Shown here piece by piece: positions 13,528 through 23,790 of a DNA stretch of 64,000 nucleotides (positions are counted from its first letter, which is position 1; each line of letters begins with the position of its first letter). A program made the position numbers and the translations under genes. The stretch is from Lycium barbarum. Lineage: Eukaryota; Streptophyta; Magnoliopsida; Solanales; Solanaceae. The notes beneath the pieces were generated by a model. It worked only from the letters and a program-made list of their open reading frames with translations. It did no database searches and had not been told where the DNA came from. The stretch spans positions 24,622,203 to 24,686,202 of the forward strand of contig NC_083341.1 in NCBI RefSeq assembly GCF_019175385.1. The letters are read 5' to 3'.

Positions 13528-14091
13528 ATGGTTGACAACAAAAATTTCCATTCTGCTTTAACCGTCACGAATGTGAAATCTTTAATCCCAATCACTCTAG
13601 GCATGGAAACCGGCCATTATCACGAATGGGCGACGCTATTCAAAGTTCTAGCCTGCGTCCACTCCGTACTTGAACACATCATACCACCAACTGACACCAC
13701 TGAACTCACCGCGTACAACGCAACAAAGGCAGCTAACCTTCCGCTCTGGAAACGGCTAAATGCGGTGGTCCTTCAATGGATATACGCCACCGTATCCCAT
13801 GATATTCTTACCTCTATTCTCGTGGCGGATAATGTTGCAGAAAAGGCTTGGAATCGAGTTGCTCAACTTTTCCAAGATAACAAGCAATCAAGGGCAGCGT
13901 ACCTTGAAACTGAATTCACCACCACAAAAATGGCCGACTTCGGCTCAGTTATGGCCTATTATAATAGGCTTAAGTCTCTCGCGGGCCAGCTTGCCAATGT
14001 GGGGTCGCCGGTGTCCGACCAACGTTTGGTCTTACGCCTCCTTGCAAGCTTACCCGAGACATATGCACACTTTGTCACCACCATCCAGTAG
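13528..14091 (+). CDS. copia gag (UBN2-type) protein
   Basis: A 187-residue open frame with copia capsid features: an N-terminal segment ending HYHEWATLFKVLACVHSVLEHI in spirit (WATLFK at about 35-40), then LPLWKRLNAVVLQWIYATVS, SRAAYLETEF, and a C-terminal LVLRLLASLPETYAHFVTTI. The ATG at 13528 is the first after the primer-binding site. The frame stops at TAG (14089-14091); in active relatives gag continues into a Gly/Asn-rich linker and pol. The linker is still visible from about 14230 in another frame, so the gag-pol link is broken. Confidence 0.85.
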   Translation: MVDNKNFHSALTVTNVKSLIPITLGMETGHYHEWATLFKVLACVHSVLEHIIPPTDTTELTAYNATKAANLPLWKRLNAVVLQWIYATVSHDILTSILVADNVAEKAWNRVAQLFQDNKQSRAAYLETEFTTTKMADFGSVMAYYNRLKSLAGQLANVGSPVSDQRLVLRLLASLPETYAHFVTTIQ

Positions 14092-14423
14092 AAGGATGTG
14101 CTGCCCTCTTTCTCTGAAGTGTGCTCCAGACTTAAGCTCGAAGACGAGCAGCCAAGGAACGTGCCCGCGATTCCAGTCCCGCTGCTCTACTTGTTGATAA
14201 TGATACTCCCTCCCCGCCACCTGGCGGTAACAATAATTTAACTAACCGTCGTGATAATAATCGTGGCAGGAATTCTAACAGGAACAATGGAAAGGGGAAC
14301 AACAACAACCGCGGGAAATCCGGCCGCGGCGGCGGCGGACAGACCAGCAACGGCCAGTGGCCAACGGGATAGCCACCGGCAGGGGGCTACTACTGGCCTG
14401 CCTGGCCGCCCCAGTAGTGGACA

Positions 14424-16064
14424 ATGCCCCCCTGCCCGTATCCGACGAGACAGTGGCAGCAGCGTCCCACCACACCGCGGCCCGACAGCGGCATTCTCGG
14501 TGCGGGTCCACGACCTCAGCAGGCCTATTCCATGCATGGTCCGACCTATTCTGGGTACACTCCGACAGACGTGGAGGCAGCTATGCACACTCTGTCCATA
14601 CATCAACCGGATGATAATTGGTACATGGACACCGGAGTGCGCACTCTCCTTGTCCACTCTTCCATGCCCCCCTCTTTTTGGCATCATGCTCTCCAAATGG
14701 CCACATACCTCCTTAATGTACTTCCCACCAAAGTCCTTAGGTATAAATCACCAACGCAAGTTCTCTATCAACGAACCCCCTCCTATTTTCATCTCCGGGT
14801 TTTTGGGTGTCTATGCTATCCACTTTTCCCATCTACAACTATTCATAAGTTACAAGCAAGATCCACCCCGTGTGTATTTTTGGGCTATCCGTTGAATCAT
14901 ACAGGATATAAATGTTATGATTTATCCACCAACAAAATCATCATCTCAAGGCATGTCATCTTTGAGGAAACTCAATTTCCCTTCTCCAAATTGCACTCAC
15001 CAACCCCAACTTCTTATGATTTTTTGGACCATGGGATTTCTCCATATACCCTGCATTTTCTGTCACAGCTCCTCCACCCGTCGTTCCCTCGGTCCAGCCC
15101 CTCCCCCCCCCCCGCTGCTCCACCCGTGACTGCCCAGCAGTCCAACCCCACGGTCACTGCCCCACAGCCTCTACCCCCCACTGCCCCACCCGTGACTGCC
15201 CAGCAGCCCACCCGCATGGTCACTAGAAGCCAACATGGGATTTTTAAGCCCAAACAACCGTTCAACTTAAATACTTCTAACACTCCCTCCATCTCGCCTA
15301 TCCTACGAAATCCTGTCAGTGCTCTAAATGACCACAATTGGAAAGCTGCCATGGTTGATGAATATAATGCTCTAATTAGTAATAAGACTTGGGAGTTGGT
15401 TCCACGTCCCACTTATGTGAATCTTATTCGTTCTATGTGGCTTTTTCGTCATAAAAAGAAATATGATGGTTCTTTTGAGAGGCACAAAGCCCGTCTTGTC
15501 TGTGATGGTAGGTCTCAACAGGTTGGAGTTGACTGCGACGAGACTTTCAGTCCGGTTGTCAAACCAGCTACTATTCGCGCTGTCTTGAGCATTGCACTTG
15601 CACACTCTTGGCCCATTCATCAGTTGGACGTCAAGAATTCTTTCCTACACGGTAATCTTAATGAGACTGTTTATATGCATCAGCCTATTGGGTTTAAGGA
15701 TCCAAAGCATCCACATCATGTCTGTCTCTTGAAGAAATCGTTGTACGGACTTAAGCAAGCTCCCCGTGCATGGTTCCAACGCTTTGCAGACTATGTCTCC
15801 ACTTTTGTTTTTTCACATAGCCGATCTGATCACTCTCTCTTTATTTATTGTCGAGGTTCTGACATTGCTTACATTCTGCTATATGTTGATGATATTATTC
15901 TCACAGCTTCCTCAGATGCTCTCAGAAAATCCATCATGTCTCTGCTTAGTGCCGAATTTGCTATGAAGGATTTGGGCCCTCTAAGCTATTTTTTGGTATC
16001 GCTGTTACCCGGACTTCACACGGCATGTTTCTCTCTCAGAAAAATTATGCAGCAGATATTATAG
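14424..16064 (+). pseudogene. copia pol remnant: protease stub, integrase C-part and reverse transcriptase
   Basis: This frame begins in the Pro/Gln-rich gag tail. It reaches the start of protease (WYMDTG, with the catalytic Asp) and jumps at about 14636 into the end of the integrase core (VRTLLVHSSMPPSFWHHALQ). Most of protease, the integrase zinc-binding motif and its DDE residues are gone. Reverse transcriptase follows, with WKAAMVDEYNAL, FERHKARLV, QLDVKNSFLHG, KSLYGLKQAPRAWF and the catalytic YVDD (about 15884-15895). At LGPLSYFL (about 15998) one base is missing and the frame runs off. The product could not integrate by itself. Confidence 0.88.
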
Positions 16065-16846
16065 AGCGTGTGGGCATGACTGCCTGTAAGCCAAGTCAGA
16101 CATCGGTCGACACCAAAGCCAAACTTGGTGCCACAGCCGGGCCTCCTTGCGATGATCCCACCCAATATCGTAAGTTGGTCGGCGCGTTGCAGTACCTTAC
16201 ATTCACAAGACCAGACATCTCCTATGCGGTTCAACAAGTATGCCTTCACATGCATGATCCAAAGGTTGCACATATGCATGCTCTTAAACGCATAGTCCGA
16301 TACATTCAAGGTACTATTGAGTTTGGTCTCTATCTGTACAAATCCTCCATTGCCTCTCTTGTTTCTTATACAGATGCGGATTGGGGTGGTTGTCCAGACA
16401 CTCGCCGATCCACATCAGGTTACTGTGTCTTCCTTGGCGATAATCTCCTCTCATGGTCATCCAAACGACAACCTACTATGTCTAAGTCGAGTGCCGAGGC
16501 CGAATACCGTGGTGTCGCTAATGTCGTCTCTGAGTCCTATTGGCTTCGCAACCTTCTTTTGGAGCTCCGTTGTCCCATCCGGACAGCTATATTGGTTTAT
16601 TGTGATAATGTTAGTGCCATATACCTATCAGGTAATCCAGTTCAGCACCAACGCACTAAACATATTGAGATGGACATACATTTCGTACGTGAGAAAGTTA
16701 CCCGTGGAGAAGTTCGTGTTCTTCACGTCCCGTCCCGTTACCAGATCGCAGATATCTTCACTAAAGGTCTTCCGCGCGTGCTCTTTGATGATTTCAGGGA
16801 CAGTCTAAGCGTACGACAACCTCCCGCTTCGACTGCGGGGGTGTGA
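16025..16846 (+). pseudogene. copia pol C-terminal part: RT tail and RNase H
   Basis: Continues the pol product in a shifted frame. It opens with the end of the reverse transcriptase region (FLSQKNYAADIIERVGM), then YRKLVGALQYLTFTRPDISY and RNase H with TDADWGGCPDTRRSTSGYC (first Asp), SKSSAEAEYRG (Glu) and YCDNVSAI (Asp). It ends at TGA just before the 3' LTR. All expected RNase H acidic residues are present. The frame is intact but cut off from its upstream half by the single-base deletion. Confidence 0.88.
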
Positions 16847-17007
16847 TAGACTATGTAATAGTCTACGTAAATATTGTAAATATTCTCTTCCTTATGTATA
16901 GTAATTAGGTCCTATAATTTAGCCGAGTATCATTCTGATAGTGAGATACCTACTTTGTATATAATGACTTTCATACATCAATACAAATCACGGATTGATT
17001 TCCTACA
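16844..17007 (+). repeat. 3' LTR of the copia element
   Basis: Preceded by the G-rich polypurine tract GCGGGGGTG (16835-16843). It differs from the 5' LTR at only three positions of 164 (T/C, C/T and A/T), about 1.8%. Confidence 0.92.
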
Positions 17008-17521
17008 ATTCTAATAACTTCCGACGGTGAAGATTTCGAGTTGGAAGAAGAATTAGCCATTCAGGCACAAACAATAAAAAAACATGGTGTTAGATGGCTA
17101 CGCAAACGCAGCCATCCCTTTGCCCCTCGTTAGGGGCAAAATATTAGCCAAAGTGATCGAATACTGGAAAGAACGCGCTAACGTGACTAAGGACGGACAT
17201 GGGGAATTTGACCAAGAATTCGCGACAGGAGTTGAAGAAGATCAAGAGATGTTGTTTGGTTTAATAATGGCTGCTAATTACTTAGAAATTCAACCACTTT
17301 TGGATGCATTAACCAAAAAAGTTGCAAATATGATGCAAGGAAAGAGTCCAGAAGAAATACGTAAGAAATTTCTTATAAAAAATGATTACACCCCTAAGGA
17401 GGAAAAGCAACTACGTGATGTGAATTCTTGGGCTTTTGGTGTTGAAGGAAAAAAAATCGGCTGCTTTCAGTTGGTTTTTTTCCTAAATCTCCATTTGTTT
17501 TACATAAGTTTGTTAGTGTAA

Positions 17522-18567
17522 AAGTGTCTTTTTATTTATTTATAGTTGTTTAACTTTTAATTCGTAGACTTAAGATCGTCAATTTAGATGTTTTGAGTTC
17601 TTTTACCTGATTAAATTAGAGTAATATATATTTTACTGGGTGATTTGCAAAAAAATATGATCTTTCAGCTTAACCGTTTAAATTTTGACGTCGTTTAAAA
17701 AAGTATACAAAAGCAGATTTGCATCCAAAAATCGCGAGAAAGTGGTCATCAAATCCTAATAATTCTGATCGGTTGCCATAAACTTATTGAGTAAAAATTT
17801 CAACAACTCGATTTTGCTTCAAATTGTTTCAAATCAATTCCAAATTTGATATCCAGTTTTCTAATACCAATGACTAATTATTAGAATCAACTCAAACCTT
17901 TAAAAAATTAATAAACTTACTGTCTTCTTCGATAATCCAGCTCAATAGGATCCAAGAATGATATGTTTTTTCAAGTTTCATCAATCAAACCAATCCAAAA
18001 TATCATAAATAAGCAATATATTGAATTTATTGGAAGAAAGATGAAGGAGATAGAGAAGAAGGAGATTTGGGGGAAATCTAAAAATGTTAAAATTTTTGAA
18101 CAGGGCTATGTTAGTTGCTATCATTGAACGTTTGGCGTAAATTAAAAGTAATTTGTTAAATTTTAAAGTTAAATGGGCATAAGACACCTCATAAGGATCT
18201 TTACACGAGTAGCCAACAGGGTATAGGCTATTACAGTCACCTAGCCATAAAAGTTAAACAATCCATAAACTGAAAACTAATTGCAACAATTAGCCGATTA
18301 AAAAAAAAAAAAAAAACTAGTGCTTTCCCTTCTCGCCATTTACTTAATCTGTGTTATCGTAGGTCGTAGCTCCTCCTTGATTTCATTGAAACCTCCCACC
18401 AAAATCATTAGTGATTGATAAAAAAACACAAAATTACTCAACGAAATCAAAATCAAAGATATTAAAATCGCATGAACTCATTGCATCCCCATATGATTCA
18501 CCTCCAAACTTTGAAAATAAATGGGGGGGGGGGGGGGGGGGGGGGGGGAATCACAAACTACTAAAAA
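17522..18567. other. Intergenic AT-rich stretch with homopolymers
   Basis: No gene recognised. It holds short poly-A tracts (for example 18301-18315) and a 26-base G run. The part at 17640-18240 looks repeat-derived, but I could not define ends. Confidence 0.4.
18523..18548 (+). repeat. Uninterrupted run of 26 G
   Basis: A G homopolymer of 26 in AT-rich DNA. It could form a G-quadruplex. It may equally be mis-sized, since long homopolymers are hard to sequence. Confidence 0.85.
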
Positions 18568-18834
18568 CACTATTAGAAACATAGGTTTTTTCCTCCGACA
18601 TTCAGTGAAAATTTGTGCTATAAAACATAATTTTCCCACCTCGTTCCCACCGAACCAGCTCATTGGAAAACGCATGGTGAAAAACAGGTTCCTATTGAAA
18701 TGCTGAGAAACTTCCTAATTTTTCCGTGTAAAAACACTACTACTTAGATTTTTCCCACCGATATTCAATGGAAATGACCACTGAACATTTTTCAGTAAAA
18801 AATTTAGCGGGAAATTTGTGTTTTATTAGTAGTG
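18568..18834. mobile_element. CACTA-like MITE
   Basis: A 267-bp element that opens CACTATTAGAAAC and closes ATTAGTAGTG, whose reverse complement is CACTACTAAT. AAA lies on both sides, in line with a 3-bp target duplication. Inside are repeated imperfect words of the kind TTTTTCCCACCGATATTCA, as in CACTA subterminal repeats. The inner word CACTACTACTTAG at about 18734 may be an alternative end. Confidence 0.6.
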
Positions 18835-18842
18835 AAAACGCA

Positions 18843-19065
18843 GGGTAAATATCTCAAAAGGTCATTGAACTTTGAGAAATTATATAGGAAAGTCATTGAA
18901 CTTTGCTACATATCAATAAAATCACTCAACTTTAGCCTATTATCTCATAAAATTACTCAACTACATATGTCATCAAAAAAATCTGACATAGCAATATTAA
19001 TTAATTATTTTATGCCATGTAGACGTGGGCCCCACAATAAAATGAAATAAATCCATATCTTTATA
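18843..19065 (+). repeat. Left terminal inverted repeat of the Mutator-like element
   Basis: About 223 bp, running from GGGTAAATATC to ATCCATATCTTTATA. It matches the reverse complement of 20972-21198 with scattered substitutions. Confidence 0.85.
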
Positions 19066-19199
19066 AAAGAAACCTTCACAATTATTTTAGGAAAATTTAC
19101 TTGTCATAGCTACTTCTAAGACCTATTTATGAATAGTAACTACCTTTTATTTTATTTATTGTTCATAACTAAAATATTTTCTTAAATTACACATCATAA

Positions 19200-19460
19200 C
19201 TAATGTCCTGTATTTCACAAGTTTCTCTTTTAAATTGGTTTTCTCTCACCTCTCAAATCTATTTCTCCCTCACCCTTCTCTTTCTCTCTCTCCGTTCCCT
19301 CTCCTGCCCCCAGATCTTTTCTCTTTACACAAATCCCTATGGACTACTCTACTTCACTTTCTTCTCCACAACGACGCACAATAGTTTTTCTCCTTAACCT
19401 ACGCTTCACTTAACCCTTCAATTTCCTTTAAGCTTAACTGAGAGTTTAGTTTTCGGGTTA
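19200..19460 (+). other. Captured 5' leader of the DUF1005 fragment
   Basis: A CT-rich stretch (TTTCTCTCTCTCCGTTCCC and similar) right before the DUF1005 ATG. Such pyrimidine-rich leaders are typical of plant 5' UTRs, so the capture probably included transcribed 5' sequence. Confidence 0.45.
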
Positions 19461-20042
19461 ATGGATCTATGTCCTTTTGTTCGACTAAGTGTGTGTAATT
19501 TAGCGTTAAAAATTTCGGTAGCTTCGAAACCGGCTAGTTCTGTGGTTCACCCTTCCTCGTCACTGTGTTACTGTAAAATCAAATTGAAGAATTTTCCTCT
19601 CCAAACAGTAGTTATACCGTGCATTTTACCTAAAACTCAGTTTCCAGAAAGCCACGCAGCAAGTTTTCATCTCAATAAATCCGATCTCGAAAAACTCGTT
19701 ACAAAATCTCTGTTCGGCGGTTGTAAATTGCACCTTAAAATATCAATTTACACCAGTCGTAGAGGTTCGACATGTGGTGTGAATTCAGGCAGGTTGTTTG
19801 GGAAAGTTGAAGTACCGTTAGATTTAACGGGAACGGAAGTTAGGTCTGTGTTGTTTCACAATGTTGAATCTCTTCTCTCATTGATAACAATGCTATTCTA
19901 CCGCCCCTCCGGCATGAATCCAACGCATACTCCACCGATAAGAGTTGTGGAGCTTCATGCTCACCAAGTGTTTGATAAAACGTTTCAGTATATTTCAGTG
20001 TACTGTTTCAGTATATTTCGTTGTATTTCAATGTATTTCTAA
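19461..20042 (+). pseudogene. DUF1005-family gene fragment (first exon) fused to foreign sequence
   Basis: The frame opens MDLCPFVRLSVCNLALKI, a close match to the conserved DUF1005 N-terminus. It continues with SSVVHPSSSLCYCKIKLKNF, LVTKSLFGGCKLHLKISIYT, GSTCGVNSGRLFGKVEVPLD and TEVRSVLFHN. After FHN (about 19863) family similarity stops, where intact members continue GWI and a much longer C-terminal part. The next 60 codons contain RPSGMNPTHTPPIRVVELHA, which I do not recognise, and they end in TGTATTTC repeats. DUF1005 proteins include the stress-induced potato ASG1; their molecular role is not established. Here only the first exon is present, inside a Mutator-like element. The frame is uninterrupted, so a chimeric 193-residue protein is conceivable. 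Confidence 0.82.
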
Positions 20043-20420
20043 TTTATGAAACAGTTTCTGATATATTTCATTGTATATACGCATACTACAATTTTATATT
20101 TCTCAAACAATCAGCCATATTTCATTGTATTTCAGTGTATATTTTTCAGTATTTGGAAGTATTTCTAAAAGTTTGGAATGGAGTAATTTGGAGAGAGATA
20201 CGTGGGTTGTTATGGAACTTCAACAGTTATGTGTGATACATGGTTGATTTAATTTGACTTACCATTTAAAATGAAAGAAGAGAATATGTTCCATAAATAC
20301 AGCCTATTTTTTACTCTGCCAGATTTTGTATTTCAGTGTATTCAAAAATGCGAACTCTGCCGGATTTTGTATTTTCCTGTATTTCAAAAACGCGAAATAC
20401 AACCAAATACAACAAAAACT
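19980..20420 (+). repeat. TGTATTTCA-type short repeats within the Mutator-like element
   Basis: Many imperfect copies of TTTCAGTGTATTTC and TTTCATTGTATTTC, then the opposite-strand words AAATACAACCAAATACAAC (about 20395-20413). The inverted arrangement suggests a second, nested element or an ancestral unit within the MULE. I could not place its ends. Confidence 0.5.
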
Positions 20421-20971
20421 AGCTACGATTTGTAAATATAGAAAAAGTAGCTATAAATTGTTAGAAGCTCTTAAAAGGTAGCTGTTTATATAAGTTTCAC
20501 ATTATTTTATGCCATTGGTTCCTGCTAAATATGTACTTAAAGAAAACTATACTTCTAGATGGTACTTAAAGAGATTGCTAATATGAGATGGAATTCATTA
20601 ATAGAATCAAGTGGCCACTTGTATTTATTATTTTGTTGATCTACGCTTTAAAAAAGGGGAAAACCATTATCCAATCACTACATAATTAAGTAGAAATAGT
20701 TTTTAAATATCTATAATGAAGACAATCAACACCTCCCCTTGAAAAGGGATTATGCAATTACGTTGTTAACTCAACAAACAATTGTATCCAGAATTTTTTA
20801 TCACTACTAATTAAGATCGAGAATGTACGTGGAATTTATTTTTTAAAAGGCTGGTATTTAATTATTGACCCCATTAAGAAATTATGCAAGTATATACATT
20901 CTTTAGAAACTTCTAGGTAAATTTCTAATTATTTTAGCAGTAAGCTTGTGGGTCGGGTGAGTGGGTGTGGG

Positions 20972-21198
20972 TATAAAGATATGGATTTATTTTATTTTAT
21001 TATGGGGTCCACATCTACATGGCATAAAATAATTAATTAATATTGCCATGTCAAATTTTTTTTTTGATGACATATGTAGTTGAGTGATTTTATGAGATAA
21101 TAGGCCCAAGTTAAGTGATTTTATTGATATGTAGCAAAGTTTAATGACTTTCCTACACAATTTCTCAAAGTTCAATGACCTTTTGAGATATTTACCCT
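20972..21198 (-). repeat. Right terminal inverted repeat of the Mutator-like element
   Basis: About 227 bp, the inverted partner of 18843-19065, ending GATATTTACCCT. Confidence 0.85.
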
Positions 21199-21207
21199 GA
21201 AAATGCA

Positions 21208-22080
21208 CAAGGCTGGCCGACTTTCAAACTAAAATAGCACGAAGATGTATTATTTATAACTATTTATACAATCTATGCAAAATATGTGCATAACTAACCG
21301 TGTTTAATCAATGTTTAATATATATATATATACTACTAGAAAAAGTAAATAGTAAATTAGACCAGCTATTTGTGCAGAGATCCCAAAATTCAATCAATTC
21401 CCTATGAAATTACGTCGGACTATATTTGTCCCACCGGAAAGCTCGATGGATGTTAGTGGACTAGGAAAATATTAAAATAAAAGTAGAAATCATAACTTTC
21501 TCTTCAGGTGAGGGAAATCAAAATAGATAACCAAGCTTCATTCTTTGCCTATGAAAATATGACCCGATCAATCCATCCAAGTTTGAGCAGGTTAGACTAA
21601 TACATATTTAAATGACGAGTCATTTTCGGCACAGTTAAGTCATCCAATCTAAAGTTCGGGTTATTTGATCTATGTAGCCCAAATTGATACTTAAGAAAAT
21701 ATGTTATATCAAAGAATAGGAAAACAAGTGAATAATTATGACGAAATGGAGAACTTTATTTGTGTAGTAGCTTTGTTTCTTTTTTGATAAAAACTAAGTT
21801 TCTGTACTACTTATATGCAAGAAAATTATATAGCAAGTCTTTTGGAAAGTACTCTGTAAGCAAAAGATAGTACACGGGCAGACCAACAGCCACAATAGAA
21901 AAGAAAAAATAGTAAACAAGAGCATAAATGGTAAATGCATTGTCATTTCTTAAGCATAAGGAAAAAGTCCAAATTATAATAACAAAACCATGACATAAAA
22001 CTAACAGCGTCCACCAGCTGCATTGAGTAGTATGATGATACATCGAAGCAGAAACACAAGGACTACAGGAAATAACTCAA
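21208..22080. other. Stretch without a recognised gene; one hydrophobic frame on the minus strand
   Basis: AT-rich DNA. The only notable frame is 21807-22043 on the minus strand, 78 residues, very hydrophobic, with probable membrane segments around WTLLVLCHGFVIIIWTF and YALVYYFFFSIVAVGLPVYY. CCTGTAG just upstream could be a splice acceptor, so it may be the last exon of a lost membrane-protein gene. I do not recognise the family. Confidence 0.3.
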
Positions 22081-22081
22081 A

Positions 22082-22975
22082 TGTGGCATTCAAAAACTAA
22101 TAGGTTTTTGTGTACAACAGAATGGGATGATAATTTCAAATTCATCAGAGTCTCATCTGAAGGAATTGAACTTGGAGATTTATGCGGAATAATACATACC
22201 TTCTTCTCTAGGATTGATGTGTGTTGCTACCACTAATTGCCAAACAATTTCTTACAAGATCACTGGTGGAGTCTTATAAATTATCCACAACAATCATACT
22301 CTTATTATAAGGATGTTTCTCTCTCTTATTTTTGTGGTATCTAGAGAATGACTACAATACTTCCTTTTATAGGTAAGAAAATGTGATCTTATGACTCCTT
22401 CATTCAAGAGGTACATTGCCTCAATGTGACATAACTCCAATTCCATTAAGAGTTTCATAACTCTTGTTCTTTTACTACATCGAGTTATGTGGTGGATTCA
22501 TAACGTATCTTCATGAATGAAGATAAGTTATGTTCATCCCATATTGGGTGTACCGATTCTAACATCTCCCACTCACACATAATGGGATAAATCAGATAAA
22601 CCCTTTTCTGAAAGTAAACATCCTTTTAGATTTCCATACATAGTGTGTTATCGTGACCCCTAAGACACTAATTTTGGGAGCTCTTAAACTAGAAATCCTT
22701 TTCGGGATCAGTATAAGAGTCTACAACCCTTTTATTTCTTATGATATTATATCATGTTATATAAAGTGTCTCAGATGCCTTAGACATGTCTATATACATA
22801 CGACTTCTCTAACCCTCGTGCTGTTCTCATTTCAAATATGCGTTGTGTCCACATTTATGATGCCAAAACAGGCTTCATAATGGACCAGTCTAAGACGCAA
22901 GCATAATATGTATACATTAGACATATCTTCCTTTCGCCCAGATATCATTAAGATCAAGATTAGCTGCTTTCCTAA
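22082..22975 (-). mobile_element. Probable 3' end of an LTR retrotransposon (LTR plus polypurine tract), minus strand
   Basis: Read on the minus strand, a purine tract GAGTGGGAGA is followed directly by TGTTAGAATCGG (starting at 22564), the layout of a polypurine tract next to a 3' LTR. The LTR would run down to about 22100 and the non-coding 3' part of the element up to about 22975. No second LTR or clear target duplication was found, so the left limit is a guess. Confidence 0.4.
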
Positions 22976-23747
22976 CATTATTCCTTTAGGTCGTATTTGT
23001 CACGCCCCGAACCATGGCCTGGACGTAACACGACACTCAATGCCTGAATGCATGTGACCAAGTGAACTACATGGCTTGCTGACTCAATATGGGCATGAAC
23101 TGATGCAGAATAAACTATGAACATGCATAATTTATGTAAAGCATCATAAATCATAAGTCTGAACATATCATAATATCATAACGCAGAATAGTCTGAATAA
23201 GCATGTTAATAATGAGCCAAAATGGTTAGATGACTCTGAATATCTGACATAACATAACTGACTAGTCTATGAAACCTTTGACATAAATCTGACTACTAAA
23301 CTATTTACCGGGACAAGGTCTCCAGCATACCTTAACTGCATGACTAAAATTAACATAAGTAAAGCTAAAACCCCGAATAGAACGGGGCTCGCCAAAAGTT
23401 GATACGTGCTGATTAGTCGTCCTGTAAATCTGCATCGTGAAATGCAGGCCCCTAGGCAAATAAAGGGGACGTCAGTATACTTGAATTGTACTGGTATGTA
23501 AAGCAACTGAATGAAATAAAAATGGCACATGAAATAATAGAACTGAAACTGCAACTATAAACTAAACATGAACATGAATATCATCTGACATGTATATGCA
23601 TGTATATCATGAGTAAAATATTTTAAGTGTGTAAAGATATCTGTGGGAGAGCATTAGTATAACCAACATGTAACCACCACGTAAGTACGTGGCGTCTGAT
23701 CCCTGCCCGACCAGCTAAGCTATCTTGTACATTGCTAGGGTACAAGA

Positions 23748-23790
23748 CATGAACATGAACATGAACATGAACATGAACATGAACATGAAT
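23748..23790 (+). repeat. CATGAA hexamer tandem repeat
   Basis: About seven uninterrupted copies of CATGAA (ACATGA in another phase) within the left chromovirus LTR. The homologous part of the right LTR (about 41520-41570) shows only a degenerate version, so the array expanded in this copy. Confidence 0.85.

Larger units (their letters stand above)
13276..17007 (+). mobile_element. Ale/Retrofit-like Ty1-copia retrotransposon, internally deleted, inserted in the SKP1-like gene
   Basis: A 3.7-kb element bounded by two 164-bp LTRs and a perfect 5-bp target duplication ATTCT (13271-13275 and 17008-17012). Order inside: 5' LTR, primer-binding site, gag, a pol remnant with reverse transcriptase and RNase H, a G-rich polypurine tract, 3' LTR. 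The LTRs differ at three bases, so insertion is recent. Most of protease and integrase is deleted, a one-base frameshift lies near 15998, and gag ends in a stop before pol. Short LTRs and a UBN2-type gag with a basic, Gly-rich tail suggest the Ale/Retrofit lineage. Confidence 0.92.
13247..17521 (+). pseudogene. SKP1-like gene (SCF ubiquitin ligase adaptor), split by a copia insertion and frameshifted
   Basis: The ATG at 13247 opens an SKP1-type N-terminus (MSSTKKMLIL, then ITSDGEDFELEEE) that runs into the copia element at codon 10 and resumes at 17013 after one TSD copy. A second break is an extra A in the A6 run at 17077-17082, after which the frame restarts at 17084. From there the fold is well kept: IPLPLVRGKILAKVIEYW, then LFGLIMAANYLEIQPLLDAL, the F-box-contacting segment GKSPEEIRKKFLIKNDYTP, and a terminal NSWAFG in place of the usual NQWAFE end. 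The reading frame continues to 17521 with about 26 extra residues. SKP1 proteins link cullin 1 to F-box proteins. The gene has no visible intron. Conservation after the breaks suggests recent death. Confidence 0.85.
18843..21198. mobile_element. Mutator-like element carrying a captured gene fragment (Pack-MULE-like)
   Basis: A 2.36-kb element with long terminal inverted repeats and 9-bp flanking repeats GAAAACGCA (18834-18842) and GAAAATGCA (21199-21207) that differ at one base. Both ends begin GGGTAAATATCTCAAAAGG. Long TIRs with a 9-bp duplication fit Mutator-like elements. The 1.9-kb interior holds no transposase but does hold the 5' leader and first coding exon of a DUF1005 gene, followed by unrelated sequence and TGTATTTCA-rich repeats. 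It is a non-autonomous, gene-capturing element. Confidence 0.78.

Noticed and set aside
14132..14696. Several overlapping open frames on both strands in the copia gag tail
   Set aside because: This GC-rich, repetitive linker stays open in many frames. Only the frames that fit gag and pol have family motifs.
23748..23790. A CRISPR-like or other functional repeat array at the CATGAA run
   Set aside because: A simple hexamer microsatellite without spacers, in a plant LTR.
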